A DNA stretch of 64,000 nt from Bacteroidales bacterium (GTDB taxonomy: Bacteria; Bacteroidota; Bacteroidia; Bacteroidales; VadinHA17), in contig JADKBK010000024.1 of NCBI GenBank assembly GCA_016715075.1, positions 1 to 64,000 of the forward strand, in the 5' to 3' direction. Shown here one piece after another: positions 37,238 to 45,980 of this stretch. A program made the translations under genes and the position numbers. Every line of letters begins with the position of its first letter. The first letter of the stretch is position 1. The notes under the pieces are model-generated. The model saw only the letters and a list, made by a program, of their open reading frames with translations. It was not told the origin of the DNA and did not search any database.

Positions 37238-38465
37238 ATTCTTTTATCTTTCTGTAAAGTGTACGTTCGGAAATACCCAGTTCATTTGCTGCCATTTTTC
37301 TCTTGCCATTGAATTTTTCAAGAGCTTTTATAATCATTTCCACTTCTTTGTCAGCCAGCGAAAGTGATTCTTCAATTATCTCTTCAGTATCCTGAATATC
37401 GTTTCTGACAGGGTGCTGTGTATAGGATGCTGCCTGAGATTCAGAATCACTGTTATTATCATCTCCTCCATTGGCTTCCCTGAAGAGGTTATTAATAACC
37501 CGAGAGTTGCCTTCATGGATCGGGACATCGATGTCTCCTCTTCTGATCAGGTCAAAAACCAGCTTTTTAAGATCATTCATATCGCTTTTCATATCGAAAA
37601 GGATCTTATATAATAATTCCCTCTCAGAGGCGAAAGATTTCTCATCATCTTTTTTTATTACTGCAGGAAGTTTTACACTTCCATAGTCGGGGAGGTAATG
37701 ACGGAGTGTTGCACCTGTTATCTCCCTTTCACTTTCAATGATTGATATCTGTTCAGTGATATTTTTAAGCTGACGCACATTACCCGGCCATGAATAGTTC
37801 AGGAGTATTGTTCTGGCTTCGGAATCAAGCCTGATTGCCGGCATCCTGTATTTTTCAGCAAAATCGACTGAGAATTTCCTGAAGAGCAGAAATATATCCT
37901 CGCCTCTTTCCCTTAATCCGGGGATCCTTATCGGAACGGTATTTAGCCTGTAAAAAAGATCTTCCCTGAATTTTCCGTTATCAATTGCCCTGGGTACGTC
38001 AATGTTACTTGCAGCAATAACCCTGACATTTGTTTTCTGAACCTTGGAAGAGCCCACCCTGATAAATTCGCCTGTTTCCAGGACCCTGAGCAGTCTCACC
38101 TGTGTGGAGAGGGGAAGTTCGGCAACCTCGTCCAGGAAAATAGTTCCTCCGTCGGCAACTTCAAAATACCCTTTCCTGCTGTCAGTAGCTCCGGTAAAGG
38201 AGCCCTTTTCATGTCCGAACAATTCAGAATCAATAGTTCCTTCGGGTATTGCCCCGCAGTTTACGGCTATGTACTGGCCATGTTTCCTTGAACTGAAATT
38301 ATGGATAACCTGAGGAAAGATCTCTTTCCCCGTACCGCTTTCACCTGTGATGAGCACTGAAAGATCTGTCGGAGCCACTTGAGCAGCTATGTCTATTGCC
38401 CGGTTCAGACCATCAAAATTACCGATTATCCCAAACCTTTGCTTAATATTTTGCAGATCCCTCAT
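37221..38465 (-). CDS. Sigma-54-dependent transcriptional activator without receiver domain
   Basis: This 414-residue protein starts directly with an AAA+ activator domain: Walker A GESGTGKE (residues 41-48), the sigma-54 contact loop GSFTGA (88-93; the canonical form is GAFTGA), and Walker B GGTIFLDEVAE (106-116). A linker of about 100 residues leads to a Fis-type helix-turn-helix, KMAANELGISERTLYRKIKEYG, ending the chain. There is no phospho-receiver or GAF domain, so its control must come from elsewhere. It overlaps lptE by 17 bases and heads the lptE-secG unit. It is divergent from kdsB with a 75-bp gap. Confidence 0.88.
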   Translation of the reverse strand: MRDLQNIKQRFGIIGNFDGLNRAIDIAAQVAPTDLSVLITGESGTGKEIFPQVIHNFSSRKHGQYIAVNCGAIPEGTIDSELFGHEKGSFTGATDSRKGYFEVADGGTIFLDEVAELPLSTQVRLLRVLETGEFIRVGSSKVQKTNVRVIAASNIDVPRAIDNGKFREDLFYRLNTVPIRIPGLRERGEDIFLLFRKFSVDFAEKYRMPAIRLDSEARTILLNYSWPGNVRQLKNITEQISIIESEREITGATLRHYLPDYGSVKLPAVIKKDDEKSFASERELLYKILFDMKSDMNDLKKLVFDLIRRGDIDVPIHEGNSRVINNLFREANGGDDNNSDSESQAASYTQHPVRNDIQDTEEIIEESLSLADKEVEMIIKALEKFNGKRKMAANELGISERTLYRKIKEYGIES

Positions 38466-38540
38466 ATCCTGAATTTACATTGCTGCGAAATTAAGATATT
38501 TTTAAATCAATGGGAAATTCATTTTTCTTAAATTCGCAGT

Positions 38541-39314
38541 ATGAAAGCAAATACAGAGCCTTTATTTGCCGGAATCATACCGGCCCGCTTCGCATCATCC
38601 AGGTTCCCCGGCAAACCGCTTGCACTGATAGGGAACAAGTCAATGATCCAAAGAGTTTATGAACAGGCCGGCAAATCATTAAACCTGGTGTATGTTGCCA
38701 CTGATGATAAACGAATATACGATGCCGTTACCGGCTTTGGAGGGAAAGTTATTCTGACCTCACCCGACCATCAGAGCGGAACTGATCGGATTGCTGAAGC
38801 CGCAGTCCTGATTGAAGCTGAAACCGGCATAAAGATCGATATTGTTGTAAATATCCAGGGTGATGAACCTTTTATTAAGCCGGAGCAGATAAACCTCGTT
38901 AAGGAATGCTTCAGGGATAAAGAGGTTGAGATTGCCACACTCATCAGAAAAGCTGAACCTGGGGAAGATATCTTCAACCAAAACCAACCTAAAGTAATAC
39001 TTAACAACACGGGCGATGCAATTTATTTCAGCCGGACCCCGATTCCTTTCGTCAGGGATGCTGAAAGGACCCTGTGGACATGGAAGCACAACTTTTACAA
39101 GCACATCGGACTTTATGCATACAGGACAGAGACTCTGAAGAGAATTACTTTGCTGGAGCAGAGCTCACTGGAAAAAGCAGAGTGCCTGGAGCAAAACAGA
39201 TGGCTGGAGAACGGCTTCAGGATAAGAACTGCAGTCACAATCTGGGAGAGCATCGGGATTGATACACCCGAGGACCTGGAGAGGGCTAAAATATTTTTAG
39301 AACAAAGTATCTGA
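38541..39314 (+). CDS. kdsB: 3-deoxy-manno-octulosonate cytidylyltransferase
   Basis: This 257-residue enzyme makes CMP-Kdo from CTP and Kdo, supplying Kdo to the LPS inner core. It shows the nucleotidyltransferase N-terminus GIIPARFASSRFPGKPLA, the NIQGDEPFI metal-binding motif, and the substrate-loop LWTWKHNFYKHIGLYAYR split around the family position. Length is typical. It is divergent from the sigma-54 activator. TAAATTCG at 38529-38536 resembles a -7 box, only 4 bases before the ATG, too close to call with confidence. Confidence 0.95.
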   Translation: MKANTEPLFAGIIPARFASSRFPGKPLALIGNKSMIQRVYEQAGKSLNLVYVATDDKRIYDAVTGFGGKVILTSPDHQSGTDRIAEAAVLIEAETGIKIDIVVNIQGDEPFIKPEQINLVKECFRDKEVEIATLIRKAEPGEDIFNQNQPKVILNNTGDAIYFSRTPIPFVRDAERTLWTWKHNFYKHIGLYAYRTETLKRITLLEQSSLEKAECLEQNRWLENGFRIRTAVTIWESIGIDTPEDLERAKIFLEQSI

Positions 39315-39368
39315 AATTTTTACTAACTTTAGCACAGTTTTTGATAGAGATATTGCAAAAAGGGATGT

Positions 39369-39740
39369 ATGAGGAAAATTTTACACCTGTTACTTCTTCT
39401 TATCTTTACAGTAAACCTTTCTGCCCAGAAGGATAGCGTCAGCTATATCGGCGCCCTTGCTCAGCAGGACATAAACAGGCCGTCATCGGCTGTGAATGTT
39501 ACAATATATCCCGTTCCTGTAAGGGAAAACAACTTTACAATCAGCACTGATAAGGACATCTCTTTTGTTAGAATAACAAATATTATAGGCCAGGATATCT
39601 TCAGAGTCAAATATAACAACCCCGAACAGCAGATCAGAATCATGCTCGATAATGCTAAAAGGGGAATGTATATTGTTACAATTAATTTCAGTGACGGAAC
39701 AAGAGTGGTCAAAAAAATCCTTGTTGAAGAATCAGAATAA
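39369..39740 (+). CDS. Minimal T9SS sorting-domain protein
   Basis: This 123-residue protein has a signal peptide (ILHLLLLLIFTVNLSAQ), a linker of only about 25 residues, and then a complete type A C-terminal sorting domain: NVTIYPVPVRENNFTI, ITNIIGQDIFRVKY and GMYIVTINFSDGTRVVKK. So almost the whole mature protein is the sorting tag. It could be an orphan tag left after gene loss or a genuine tiny surface protein. It starts 55 bases after kdsB, on the same strand. Confidence 0.75.
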   Translation: MRKILHLLLLLIFTVNLSAQKDSVSYIGALAQQDINRPSSAVNVTIYPVPVRENNFTISTDKDISFVRITNIIGQDIFRVKYNNPEQQIRIMLDNAKRGMYIVTINFSDGTRVVKKILVEESE

Positions 39741-39905
39741 GAAAAAAATGTTACTTTCGTTTTTGCTGCGGTAAGTTGGGGAACGATTCCGCAAATAATA
39801 AAAAGTCACTTAATAACGGGTAAAAAGAATAATTAGCAACCTGAAATCGGGTTGTAAATTATACTATGTGGGGTTGCATGTGATGAATTGATATCTCAAA
39901 AAGCC

Positions 39906-40811
39906 ATGGAAGAAGGATTAAATGTTTTTTCGATAAAAGATCTCGAAAATTTTTCGGGTATTAAGGCTCATACAATAAGAATATGGGAGAAAAGGTACAA
40001 AATACTTGAACCTGACAGGACTGATTCAAATATAAGAACATATAGTGAAACTGAACTGAAGAAGATCCTGAATGTTGCCTATCTTAACCGTAACGGGCTG
40101 AAAATATCAAAGATAGCTAAGCTCGATGAAGATGAGCTCACACAGCAGGTAATGACTGTAAGCAGTAAACATGATGACCTTGATCAGGATTTCCAGCCTG
40201 GAAAGATCCTTATGTCTGCAATAAGGTTTAATGAAATATTATTCAAGGAGACCCTTGCTCCCTATATTAACTATCAGGGTATTGAAGAGGCGTATTGCAG
40301 GTATTTGCATCCGCTCCTTGAAAAAGCAAGGATTTTATGGCAGACCGGAAGCCTTTCCAGGGCACAGGAACAGTTTGTAAGAAACACAATTAAACAGATA
40401 ATAATAATTGAGGATGACCGGATTAAACCGGTTGCCGGGAAATCAGTACCGGCTGTTGCAATGATCAATACCTCCGATAACCTTACAGACAACAACTTTC
40501 TGTTTTATAAATATGCACTCCGCAAGAGGGGCTTTGATGTAATCTTTACCGGAGGTATACTTCCTTCTTCGGAAGTTGTTGAGATTTACAAAATCAAAAC
40601 CTTTGAATACCTTGTAGTCAATTCAAGCGCCTTTGATTTTGGAGAAAAGAAAATTGCCTATTTCAACAGTATCGGAAAATCATTGATGATCAAAAAAACC
40701 ATATTCACTGATTCGCCTGAAGAGTATAGCCATAAATCATACGACAAGCTTGTTCTTACCAAGGATCCGGCGGATTTTCTAAGGATTCTTGATTCCCTTG
40801 TGAAGGTATAG
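39906..40811 (+). CDS. MerR-family regulator with B12-binding-like C-terminal domain
   Basis: The start is set at ATG 39906; an in-frame TTG 18 bases upstream is less likely. The N-terminal MerR domain has VFSIKDLENFSGIKAHTIRIWEKRYKIL in pieces, with the typical IRIWEKRY recognition segment and wing. The C-terminal ~200 residues look like the helical plus Rossmann-type module of cobalamin-binding MerR (CarH/LitR-type) regulators. The cobalamin-ligating DxHxxG motif is not visible: the region reads KRGFDVIFTGGILPSSEVV. Light or B12 sensing is therefore doubtful. It ends 29 bases before the convergent TonB receptor. Confidence 0.75.
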   Translation: MEEGLNVFSIKDLENFSGIKAHTIRIWEKRYKILEPDRTDSNIRTYSETELKKILNVAYLNRNGLKISKIAKLDEDELTQQVMTVSSKHDDLDQDFQPGKILMSAIRFNEILFKETLAPYINYQGIEEAYCRYLHPLLEKARILWQTGSLSRAQEQFVRNTIKQIIIIEDDRIKPVAGKSVPAVAMINTSDNLTDNNFLFYKYALRKRGFDVIFTGGILPSSEVVEIYKIKTFEYLVVNSSAFDFGEKKIAYFNSIGKSLMIKKTIFTDSPEEYSHKSYDKLVLTKDPADFLRILDSLVKV

Positions 40812-40840
40812 CAATTCTATTAATTAACAGAATCATAATT

Positions 40841-43234
40841 CTAAAATTCAACTATCACACCAATTGTCGGTAATACTGTTCCTGCTTCATTAGGCAGGTA
40901 TTTCAGTATGTATTTGAGCGGATTGGAAGGATCGGTAACCGGAACCCCGTTATTGTCTGACTCCCTTACAAGAATCGGAGTCCGATCGGCTTTAAAGTTA
41001 TAAACGTTTTGTACATCGGCATATAGCATAAGTGACCATTTTCCGAAGAAGTACTGCTTATCAATACGGATGTCGAGCTGATGAAATGCATTTAAGCGTA
41101 ATGTATTGAATTTACTGTAGTCGGGATAACCCTGTCCCTGCAGATCCCAGGCAACCTTATAGGAAGATTTCTCCAGATCATATGGAGTATAGGGAGCGCC
41201 ACCCACAAATCTCCATTTTATACCTATGTCCCAGTTACGGTTGAACTTCCTGGTAGCTGTAAGATTAAGCAAGTGTTTATTATCCCAGGAAGAAGGTATC
41301 ATAATCGACTCCAGATCCCTGAACTCACTCCTCACATAAGTATAGGAGAAGACAAGATTAATTTTCTTAAATTCTTTCAGTCTTCCCAGAATCTCAAATC
41401 CATAGGCTCTTCCCGTTGATGTGGAGACGAGAGCTTCATCTCCGAAGATCCCATAGTCAGCGCTCTTGCTGGACAATGGAACCGAATCGCGCACTGAAAA
41501 CGGATATTGAGAGTAGTTCTTGTAAAATCCTTCGACAGACAGCTGGATATTTTCTGCAGGCACAATTTCGAAACCTGCAACATAATGATCAGCTGCCATA
41601 TACTTCAGGTTATCCTTGTTGACCAGTAAGCCCGCAGGGGTTGAATATCCCATTGCAGTATACGGAGGAAGCTGATAGTAACGTCCTGTGCTGGCATTGA
41701 GACTCAGATTGTCTGTAATAGCAAAGGAAGCTGAAAGCCTCGGCGAGACCTGGCGGAGAGGATTCATCATTTCGGAAGAATAATTACTCCCATCGGCGCG
41801 AAGACCAAATGAGAGAGTCAGCTTGCTCTCAATGAAGGATCGGCTAACCTGTCCGAAAGCACTATACTTCCCAATATTCAGATTAGTGTCATAATTTATT
41901 TCCGTATCGATAGGAGTTCCGGAATAGATCCGTCGGAATGTTGAGTTCCGGTAATGCCCGTATTCATATCCCACTCCATAAGTTAACCGGAAGCCCTTAT
42001 CCCCTAATATAGTCCTTTCATACCGTGCCTTGATCTCCCCTTCACCTGAAAGATAGTCAAGTATCTTATTTGAATCAGCTTTAACGTTATTCTCATATTT
42101 GTATTGTGAATTATTCAGATAATTACGGCTGACAATCCAGGAATCATAACCATTCTCACGGAAATGTTTCCAGACGACCCCAAGAACATAACTGTACTGT
42201 TCCTGCACCGGAATATAATCAAGCAGGTATCTCTGATATTCAGTATCATTTGCTTTTAGATTCAGGCTGAAGTCATCCTTTGCCCCAAGCCCCAGTATTG
42301 TAAGTTCATTTTTCGGATTGATCCGCACCTTATATTTAAGCTGAAAATCGGTATATGTAGGGAGAAACGGCAGTTGAAGGGCGCTGAAAAGAAATTTAAG
42401 ATAAGATCTTCTTACAGATAACAGAAGCGTCCCATTATCTCCAACAGGTCCGTTTAGTGTCAGACCAAGATCTGAAGCTCCTAAAGTTGTACGGTATTTC
42501 ATTTTATCCTTATTCCCGTCAATAAAGGTGAAATTCAGAATGGAACTCAGGGCATTGCCCTTCGAGGCAGGAAAAGCTCCGCTTAAAAAATCGACAGATT
42601 GAACGAAATCAACATTAATGATCCCTACAGGTCCTCCCGATGAACCCTGTGTTGAAAAATGATTCAGATAAGGGATCTCCACATTATCAATATAGAACCT
42701 GTTTTCATTTGGTCCTCCTCCCCTAACTATGACATCATTTCTGAAGGCAGGGGTCGAGGCAACTCCCGGATATGACTGGATTACCTTTGAAATATCGCGG
42801 TTTCCACCAGGGTTCTTCTCAATCTCATCAATACCTATTATTCTTACTGATATAGGCGTTTCAATTTTTTTCGCAAACGGGGAGGCCTTTACCACAACCT
42901 CGCCGATATTGATCTCAGATTCCTCCAGCGGGATTTCCAGATTCACCTGGTTACTGTTCGTAACCATAACTGCACTTGAAATATATGTTTTGAATCCTAC
43001 TGAAGATACCCGAAGCTCGGCAAAGCCTGGTTTTAATCCTGTAAAAGAAAAATTACCCTCAAAATCAGTTACTGCCCCCGTTGTAGTACCCCATATCTGA
43101 ACAGTGGCAAAGGGGACACCATCATTTGTCTTTGAATTATAAACTCTTCCTTTTATAATGCCCGAATTCCCCTGGGCAGATAATGCAACTGCTGTTATGA
43201 GTGCCAGGAATATTGATAGAACCAGATTTCTCAT
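40841..43234 (-). CDS. TonB-dependent outer-membrane receptor
   Basis: This 797-residue receptor has a signal peptide ending VALSAQ. A carboxypeptidase-regulatory-like domain follows (about residues 27-105: IIKGRVYNSKTNDGVPF to GFKTYIS). The plug domain (about 120-225) carries SKVIQSYPGVASTP, VIVRGGGPNENRFYIDNVEIPYLNHF in pieces and FVQSVDFLSGAFPA. The rest is a barrel. No SusD or other uptake partner is adjacent, so the substrate is open. It lies 65 bp downstream of the GSCFA protein, same strand. Confidence 0.9.
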   Translation of the reverse strand: MRNLVLSIFLALITAVALSAQGNSGIIKGRVYNSKTNDGVPFATVQIWGTTTGAVTDFEGNFSFTGLKPGFAELRVSSVGFKTYISSAVMVTNSNQVNLEIPLEESEINIGEVVVKASPFAKKIETPISVRIIGIDEIEKNPGGNRDISKVIQSYPGVASTPAFRNDVIVRGGGPNENRFYIDNVEIPYLNHFSTQGSSGGPVGIINVDFVQSVDFLSGAFPASKGNALSSILNFTFIDGNKDKMKYRTTLGASDLGLTLNGPVGDNGTLLLSVRRSYLKFLFSALQLPFLPTYTDFQLKYKVRINPKNELTILGLGAKDDFSLNLKANDTEYQRYLLDYIPVQEQYSYVLGVVWKHFRENGYDSWIVSRNYLNNSQYKYENNVKADSNKILDYLSGEGEIKARYERTILGDKGFRLTYGVGYEYGHYRNSTFRRIYSGTPIDTEINYDTNLNIGKYSAFGQVSRSFIESKLTLSFGLRADGSNYSSEMMNPLRQVSPRLSASFAITDNLSLNASTGRYYQLPPYTAMGYSTPAGLLVNKDNLKYMAADHYVAGFEIVPAENIQLSVEGFYKNYSQYPFSVRDSVPLSSKSADYGIFGDEALVSTSTGRAYGFEILGRLKEFKKINLVFSYTYVRSEFRDLESIMIPSSWDNKHLLNLTATRKFNRNWDIGIKWRFVGGAPYTPYDLEKSSYKVAWDLQGQGYPDYSKFNTLRLNAFHQLDIRIDKQYFFGKWSLMLYADVQNVYNFKADRTPILVRESDNNGVPVTDPSNPLKYILKYLPNEAGTVLPTIGVIVEF

Positions 43235-43299
43235 TATGTCTTACTTTTTCCCCAGTAACAAAAGACAAAATGAGTTTGTTCACAAAATATTTAAAATAT

Positions 43300-44286
43300 T
43301 TAGTCATTCAACAGACTAAGGAAATAAGTTTTCTCCTCTGTAAAGATTATTGGAGGATACTTTTTCTCAATTTGAGAAATGCGGGAAAGCATATTTTGAG
43401 CAAAATCTCTTTGCCGGGTGATACTGTCGGTATTGAAGTGGTGGTTTCTGGCCCTGGTAATTCTCACTGCTTCATTCCAGATATTTATTGTTTCATCTTC
43501 GAAGTAGCTGCCGGTAAAAGCTTCCCAGATATAATTTATCGCTGAAGCAGACGGATGTATCATATCGTCACCGTAAAACCTGTAGTCGCGCAGATCATCC
43601 ATAACCAGCTCATATGCAGGAAAATACTGAGGTAAGGAGGAATGCTTCAGCAGCTCCTCAACTGCAAGTAAAAGTACGGATTTGCTGACCAGGTTCCCAT
43701 GGGCCCCATCTTTCATGTGCCGCACCGGACTAATAGTAAAAATAACCTTAAGGTGAGGATAGAGGCGAGATAGAGTGTCAAGCTGCTTGTTCCACAGCTC
43801 AACAATCTCATTAACCGTAAGCAGTTCAGAGCTGAACTGGCCGGCGGGTATCTTATGACAGTTGGATACAATCAATCCGCTCTTCCTGTTTCTGTATATT
43901 CTTGCTGTTCCAAATGTTATGAAAAGGAAACCCGGGCTCTCAAGAAAGAGTGATGACTCCCTCAGCCTGCTGTTGATCTTTAAAAGAGCTTTTTCAGGGT
44001 CTTCAGAAGAAAAATCGGTATAATGGGAAAAACTCAGCCACAAGCCGTCATGAAAGTGAAGATCATCCCTTGTAAATTCCTTTCCTGATATTATATTGTC
44101 AAGAGTAATACCTACCGAAACAGGATTATATACAGTCCCTGCCGGATTTATCATCACCCCCATTTTCCCTGCTTCCATCTGTTCCCCTATGGAAGAGGCA
44201 AAACATGATCCGATGAACATCACCCTGTCATTATAGGTAATTTTTCGTGGTGATGGATCAATATTAAAAGTTGTTCTCAGATTCAT
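43300..44286 (-). CDS. GSCFA domain protein
   Basis: This 328-residue protein has the name-giving motif VMFIGSCFASSIGEQM (residues ~22-37), the nearby NPAGTVYNPVS, and HDGLWLSFSHYTDFS, all typical of the GSCFA family. A later segment (VIFTISPVRHMKDGAHGN, DDMIHPSASAINYIWEAF) resembles the GDSL/SGNH hydrolase catalytic end with a His. Family function is unestablished, though an esterase fold is likely. The gene lies 15 bases after the lipase-like gene, on the same strand. Confidence 0.85.
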   Translation of the reverse strand: MNLRTTFNIDPSPRKITYNDRVMFIGSCFASSIGEQMEAGKMGVMINPAGTVYNPVSVGITLDNIISGKEFTRDDLHFHDGLWLSFSHYTDFSSEDPEKALLKINSRLRESSLFLESPGFLFITFGTARIYRNRKSGLIVSNCHKIPAGQFSSELLTVNEIVELWNKQLDTLSRLYPHLKVIFTISPVRHMKDGAHGNLVSKSVLLLAVEELLKHSSLPQYFPAYELVMDDLRDYRFYGDDMIHPSASAINYIWEAFTGSYFEDETINIWNEAVRITRARNHHFNTDSITRQRDFAQNMLSRISQIEKKYPPIIFTEEKTYFLSLLND

Positions 44287-44301
44287 AAGGGGTGAAAACT
44301 A

Positions 44302-45129
44302 TCAGACCTTAACAGGTATATTGTTAATCCAACTGAGAATATATCTGAAGACATCGTCTTTAAATAATTCATTATGCAATTCGTGGTATCCGCCTTCCCA
44401 TATCTTTAATTTAACTTTGTCTGATTTTTCTGCAAACTCCCTGCTGCCTTCAGGTGAGTTAATCATATCATCACTGCCGTGAATAAGCAGAGTTGGGATT
44501 TTTAACTCCGAAGCATGTTCGAGAGAATACTTCGCAGCATTCATAGCCTCGTTATACAAACTGACTGAACACTTATCGTGTACAAGAGGATCTGTTTTGT
44601 ACTTCTCAATAACATTTTCATCGTGCGAAATATGGCTGACATTGAGACCAGTGGGCTGAACAAGTCCGGGCACCAGATTCTTCATTAAAGCTGCAAGTAT
44701 CACTTTTATCTTTGGAGGTTCAAAGGAGAGACGCAACCAGGGTGAAGTGACTATTGCACCCTTTATCTTTGGATTTACCCGCAAAATATAGTCAAGGACA
44801 ATCCCTCCTCCGAGGCTGTGCCCATAAAGATATACAGGTATTCCAGGGAAAGTTTTACGGCAACTGTCAATCATTATTGTGATCATTTCCTCCAGAAGTT
44901 TGTAACTTTTAATATTGCCCCTTCGCCCATCAGAGCGGCCATGACCTGGAAGATCAACGCCTGTGAAGGCGATTCCCTCTTTACTGAATAAATCTGCCAG
45001 ATAGGAATAGCGCCTTATATGCTCTCCAATTCCATGTACCATCACAATAACTGCCCTGGTATTCTCACCCGGACTTTGGATCATCCCCTTTAAAATCTGT
45101 CCATTGCTGAGTTTAATATTAAAATCCAT
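44302..45129 (-). CDS. Alpha/beta hydrolase, monoacylglycerol-lipase-like
   Basis: This 275-residue serine hydrolase has the oxyanion region VIVMVHGIGEHIRRYSYLA, DLPGHGRSDGRRG, and the nucleophile elbow YGHSLGGGI with the catalytic serine. LLIHGSDDMINSPEGS supplies the aspartate and GGYHELHNE the histidine. The order and lengths fit Hydrolase_4/monoglyceride lipase-type enzymes that cleave acylglycerols or lysophospholipids. No signal peptide is seen. It is first of two minus-strand genes, followed by the GSCFA gene 15 bases away. Confidence 0.85.
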   Translation of the reverse strand: MDFNIKLSNGQILKGMIQSPGENTRAVIVMVHGIGEHIRRYSYLADLFSKEGIAFTGVDLPGHGRSDGRRGNIKSYKLLEEMITIMIDSCRKTFPGIPVYLYGHSLGGGIVLDYILRVNPKIKGAIVTSPWLRLSFEPPKIKVILAALMKNLVPGLVQPTGLNVSHISHDENVIEKYKTDPLVHDKCSVSLYNEAMNAAKYSLEHASELKIPTLLIHGSDDMINSPEGSREFAEKSDKVKLKIWEGGYHELHNELFKDDVFRYILSWINNIPVKV

Positions 45130-45467
45130 AGCTATTTTTTTTTAAATGTACGAAACTTCAGAAAATAATACGCTAAATCACTTTGTACAGATCACTAAAT
45201 AATGCTTGAAAACAGGTACTTATACGAGCAAATGATCTGGCCATTTATAATTGAAAATCCAACACCCAACCCAAAATAGTGTAAAAAATAATTTATACTG
45301 TATTTAGAAGAATTTCAGTAATTAATCTGCATATAACTCTATACCTGATATTTAATATATATTCTTATTTAGATTCCAACCATAAAACGACAATTTAAAG
45401 ATATTAAGATTTGTATATCTTTATTTATTTGCAGAACTTTGTTCAACTACTTTTAATACTACGAACA
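45130..45467. other. 338-bp spacer with promoter
   Basis: AT-rich DNA between the divergent hydrolase and sigma-factor genes. A plus-strand promoter is called at 45410-45441; otherwise I see nothing. Confidence 0.5.
45410..45441 (+). promoter_or_regulatory. Promoter candidate for the ECF sigma gene; decides its start
   Basis: TTTG at 45410-45413 and GAACTTTG at 45434-45441 (seven of eight to TAnnTTTG) are separated by 20 bases. Transcription would begin near 45448. The in-frame start at 45411 lies upstream of that, so the start at 45468 is preferred. Confidence 0.5.
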
Positions 45468-45953
45468 ATGACACAATATGAATTCAATAATAGTCTCCTC
45501 GAGATGAAGTCAAATCTTCAGAGATTTGCAATGAGCCTTACTTCAGATCGTGATACTGCACTTGATCTGGTACATACATACAAAGATAAATTTGTTGATT
45601 ATACAAATCTTAAAGCCTGGGTGTTTACAATAATGAAAAACACCTTCATCAATAATTACAGGCGGAATGTAAAAGAGAATACAATAATTGACGGGACACA
45701 GGATTTATATTACATCAATCAACCTCACGACAAAGGCTTTATTTCTCCGGAATCATCTTTCTCAGAAAGTGAAATTGAGAAGGCAATAGACTCATTGAGT
45801 GATGAATTCAGGATTCCCTTCAGAATGCATGTTGACGGGTTTAAATACAAGGAAATTGCTGATGAACTGGGGCTGAAGATAGGAACTGTGAAAAGCAGGA
45901 TCTTTTTCACCCGTCAGAAGCTTATGCTGATATTAAAAGATTACGTAAGATAG
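45468..45953 (+). CDS. ECF RNA polymerase sigma factor with a gap in region 2.2
   Basis: From ATG 45468 the product is 161 residues. It matches the Bacteroidota sigma-70 ECF group: LQRFAMSLTSDRDTALDLV, NLKAWVFTIMKNTFINNYRR (region 2.3-2.4), SSFSESEIEKAIDSL, and region 4 FRIPFRMHVDGFKYKEIADE and GLKIGTVKSRIFFTRQKL. Family members, from memory, read DLVQET-(4-6 residues)-TYRDKF at the RNA-polymerase-binding region 2.2. Here DLV-H-TYKDKF follows directly, so about seven residues are missing while the frame stays open. This would be expected to impair core binding. A terminator follows at 45991-46020. Confidence 0.8.
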   Translation: MTQYEFNNSLLEMKSNLQRFAMSLTSDRDTALDLVHTYKDKFVDYTNLKAWVFTIMKNTFINNYRRNVKENTIIDGTQDLYYINQPHDKGFISPESSFSESEIEKAIDSLSDEFRIPFRMHVDGFKYKEIADELGLKIGTVKSRIFFTRQKLMLILKDYVR

Positions 45954-45980
45954 TTTTAGGTTTATTTTAGTTTGGTCAGG

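Noticed and set aside
39883..39905. Upstream starts for the MerR regulator
   Set aside because: The ATG at 39883 is out of frame and hits TGA at once; the TTG at 39888 is weaker than ATG 39906.
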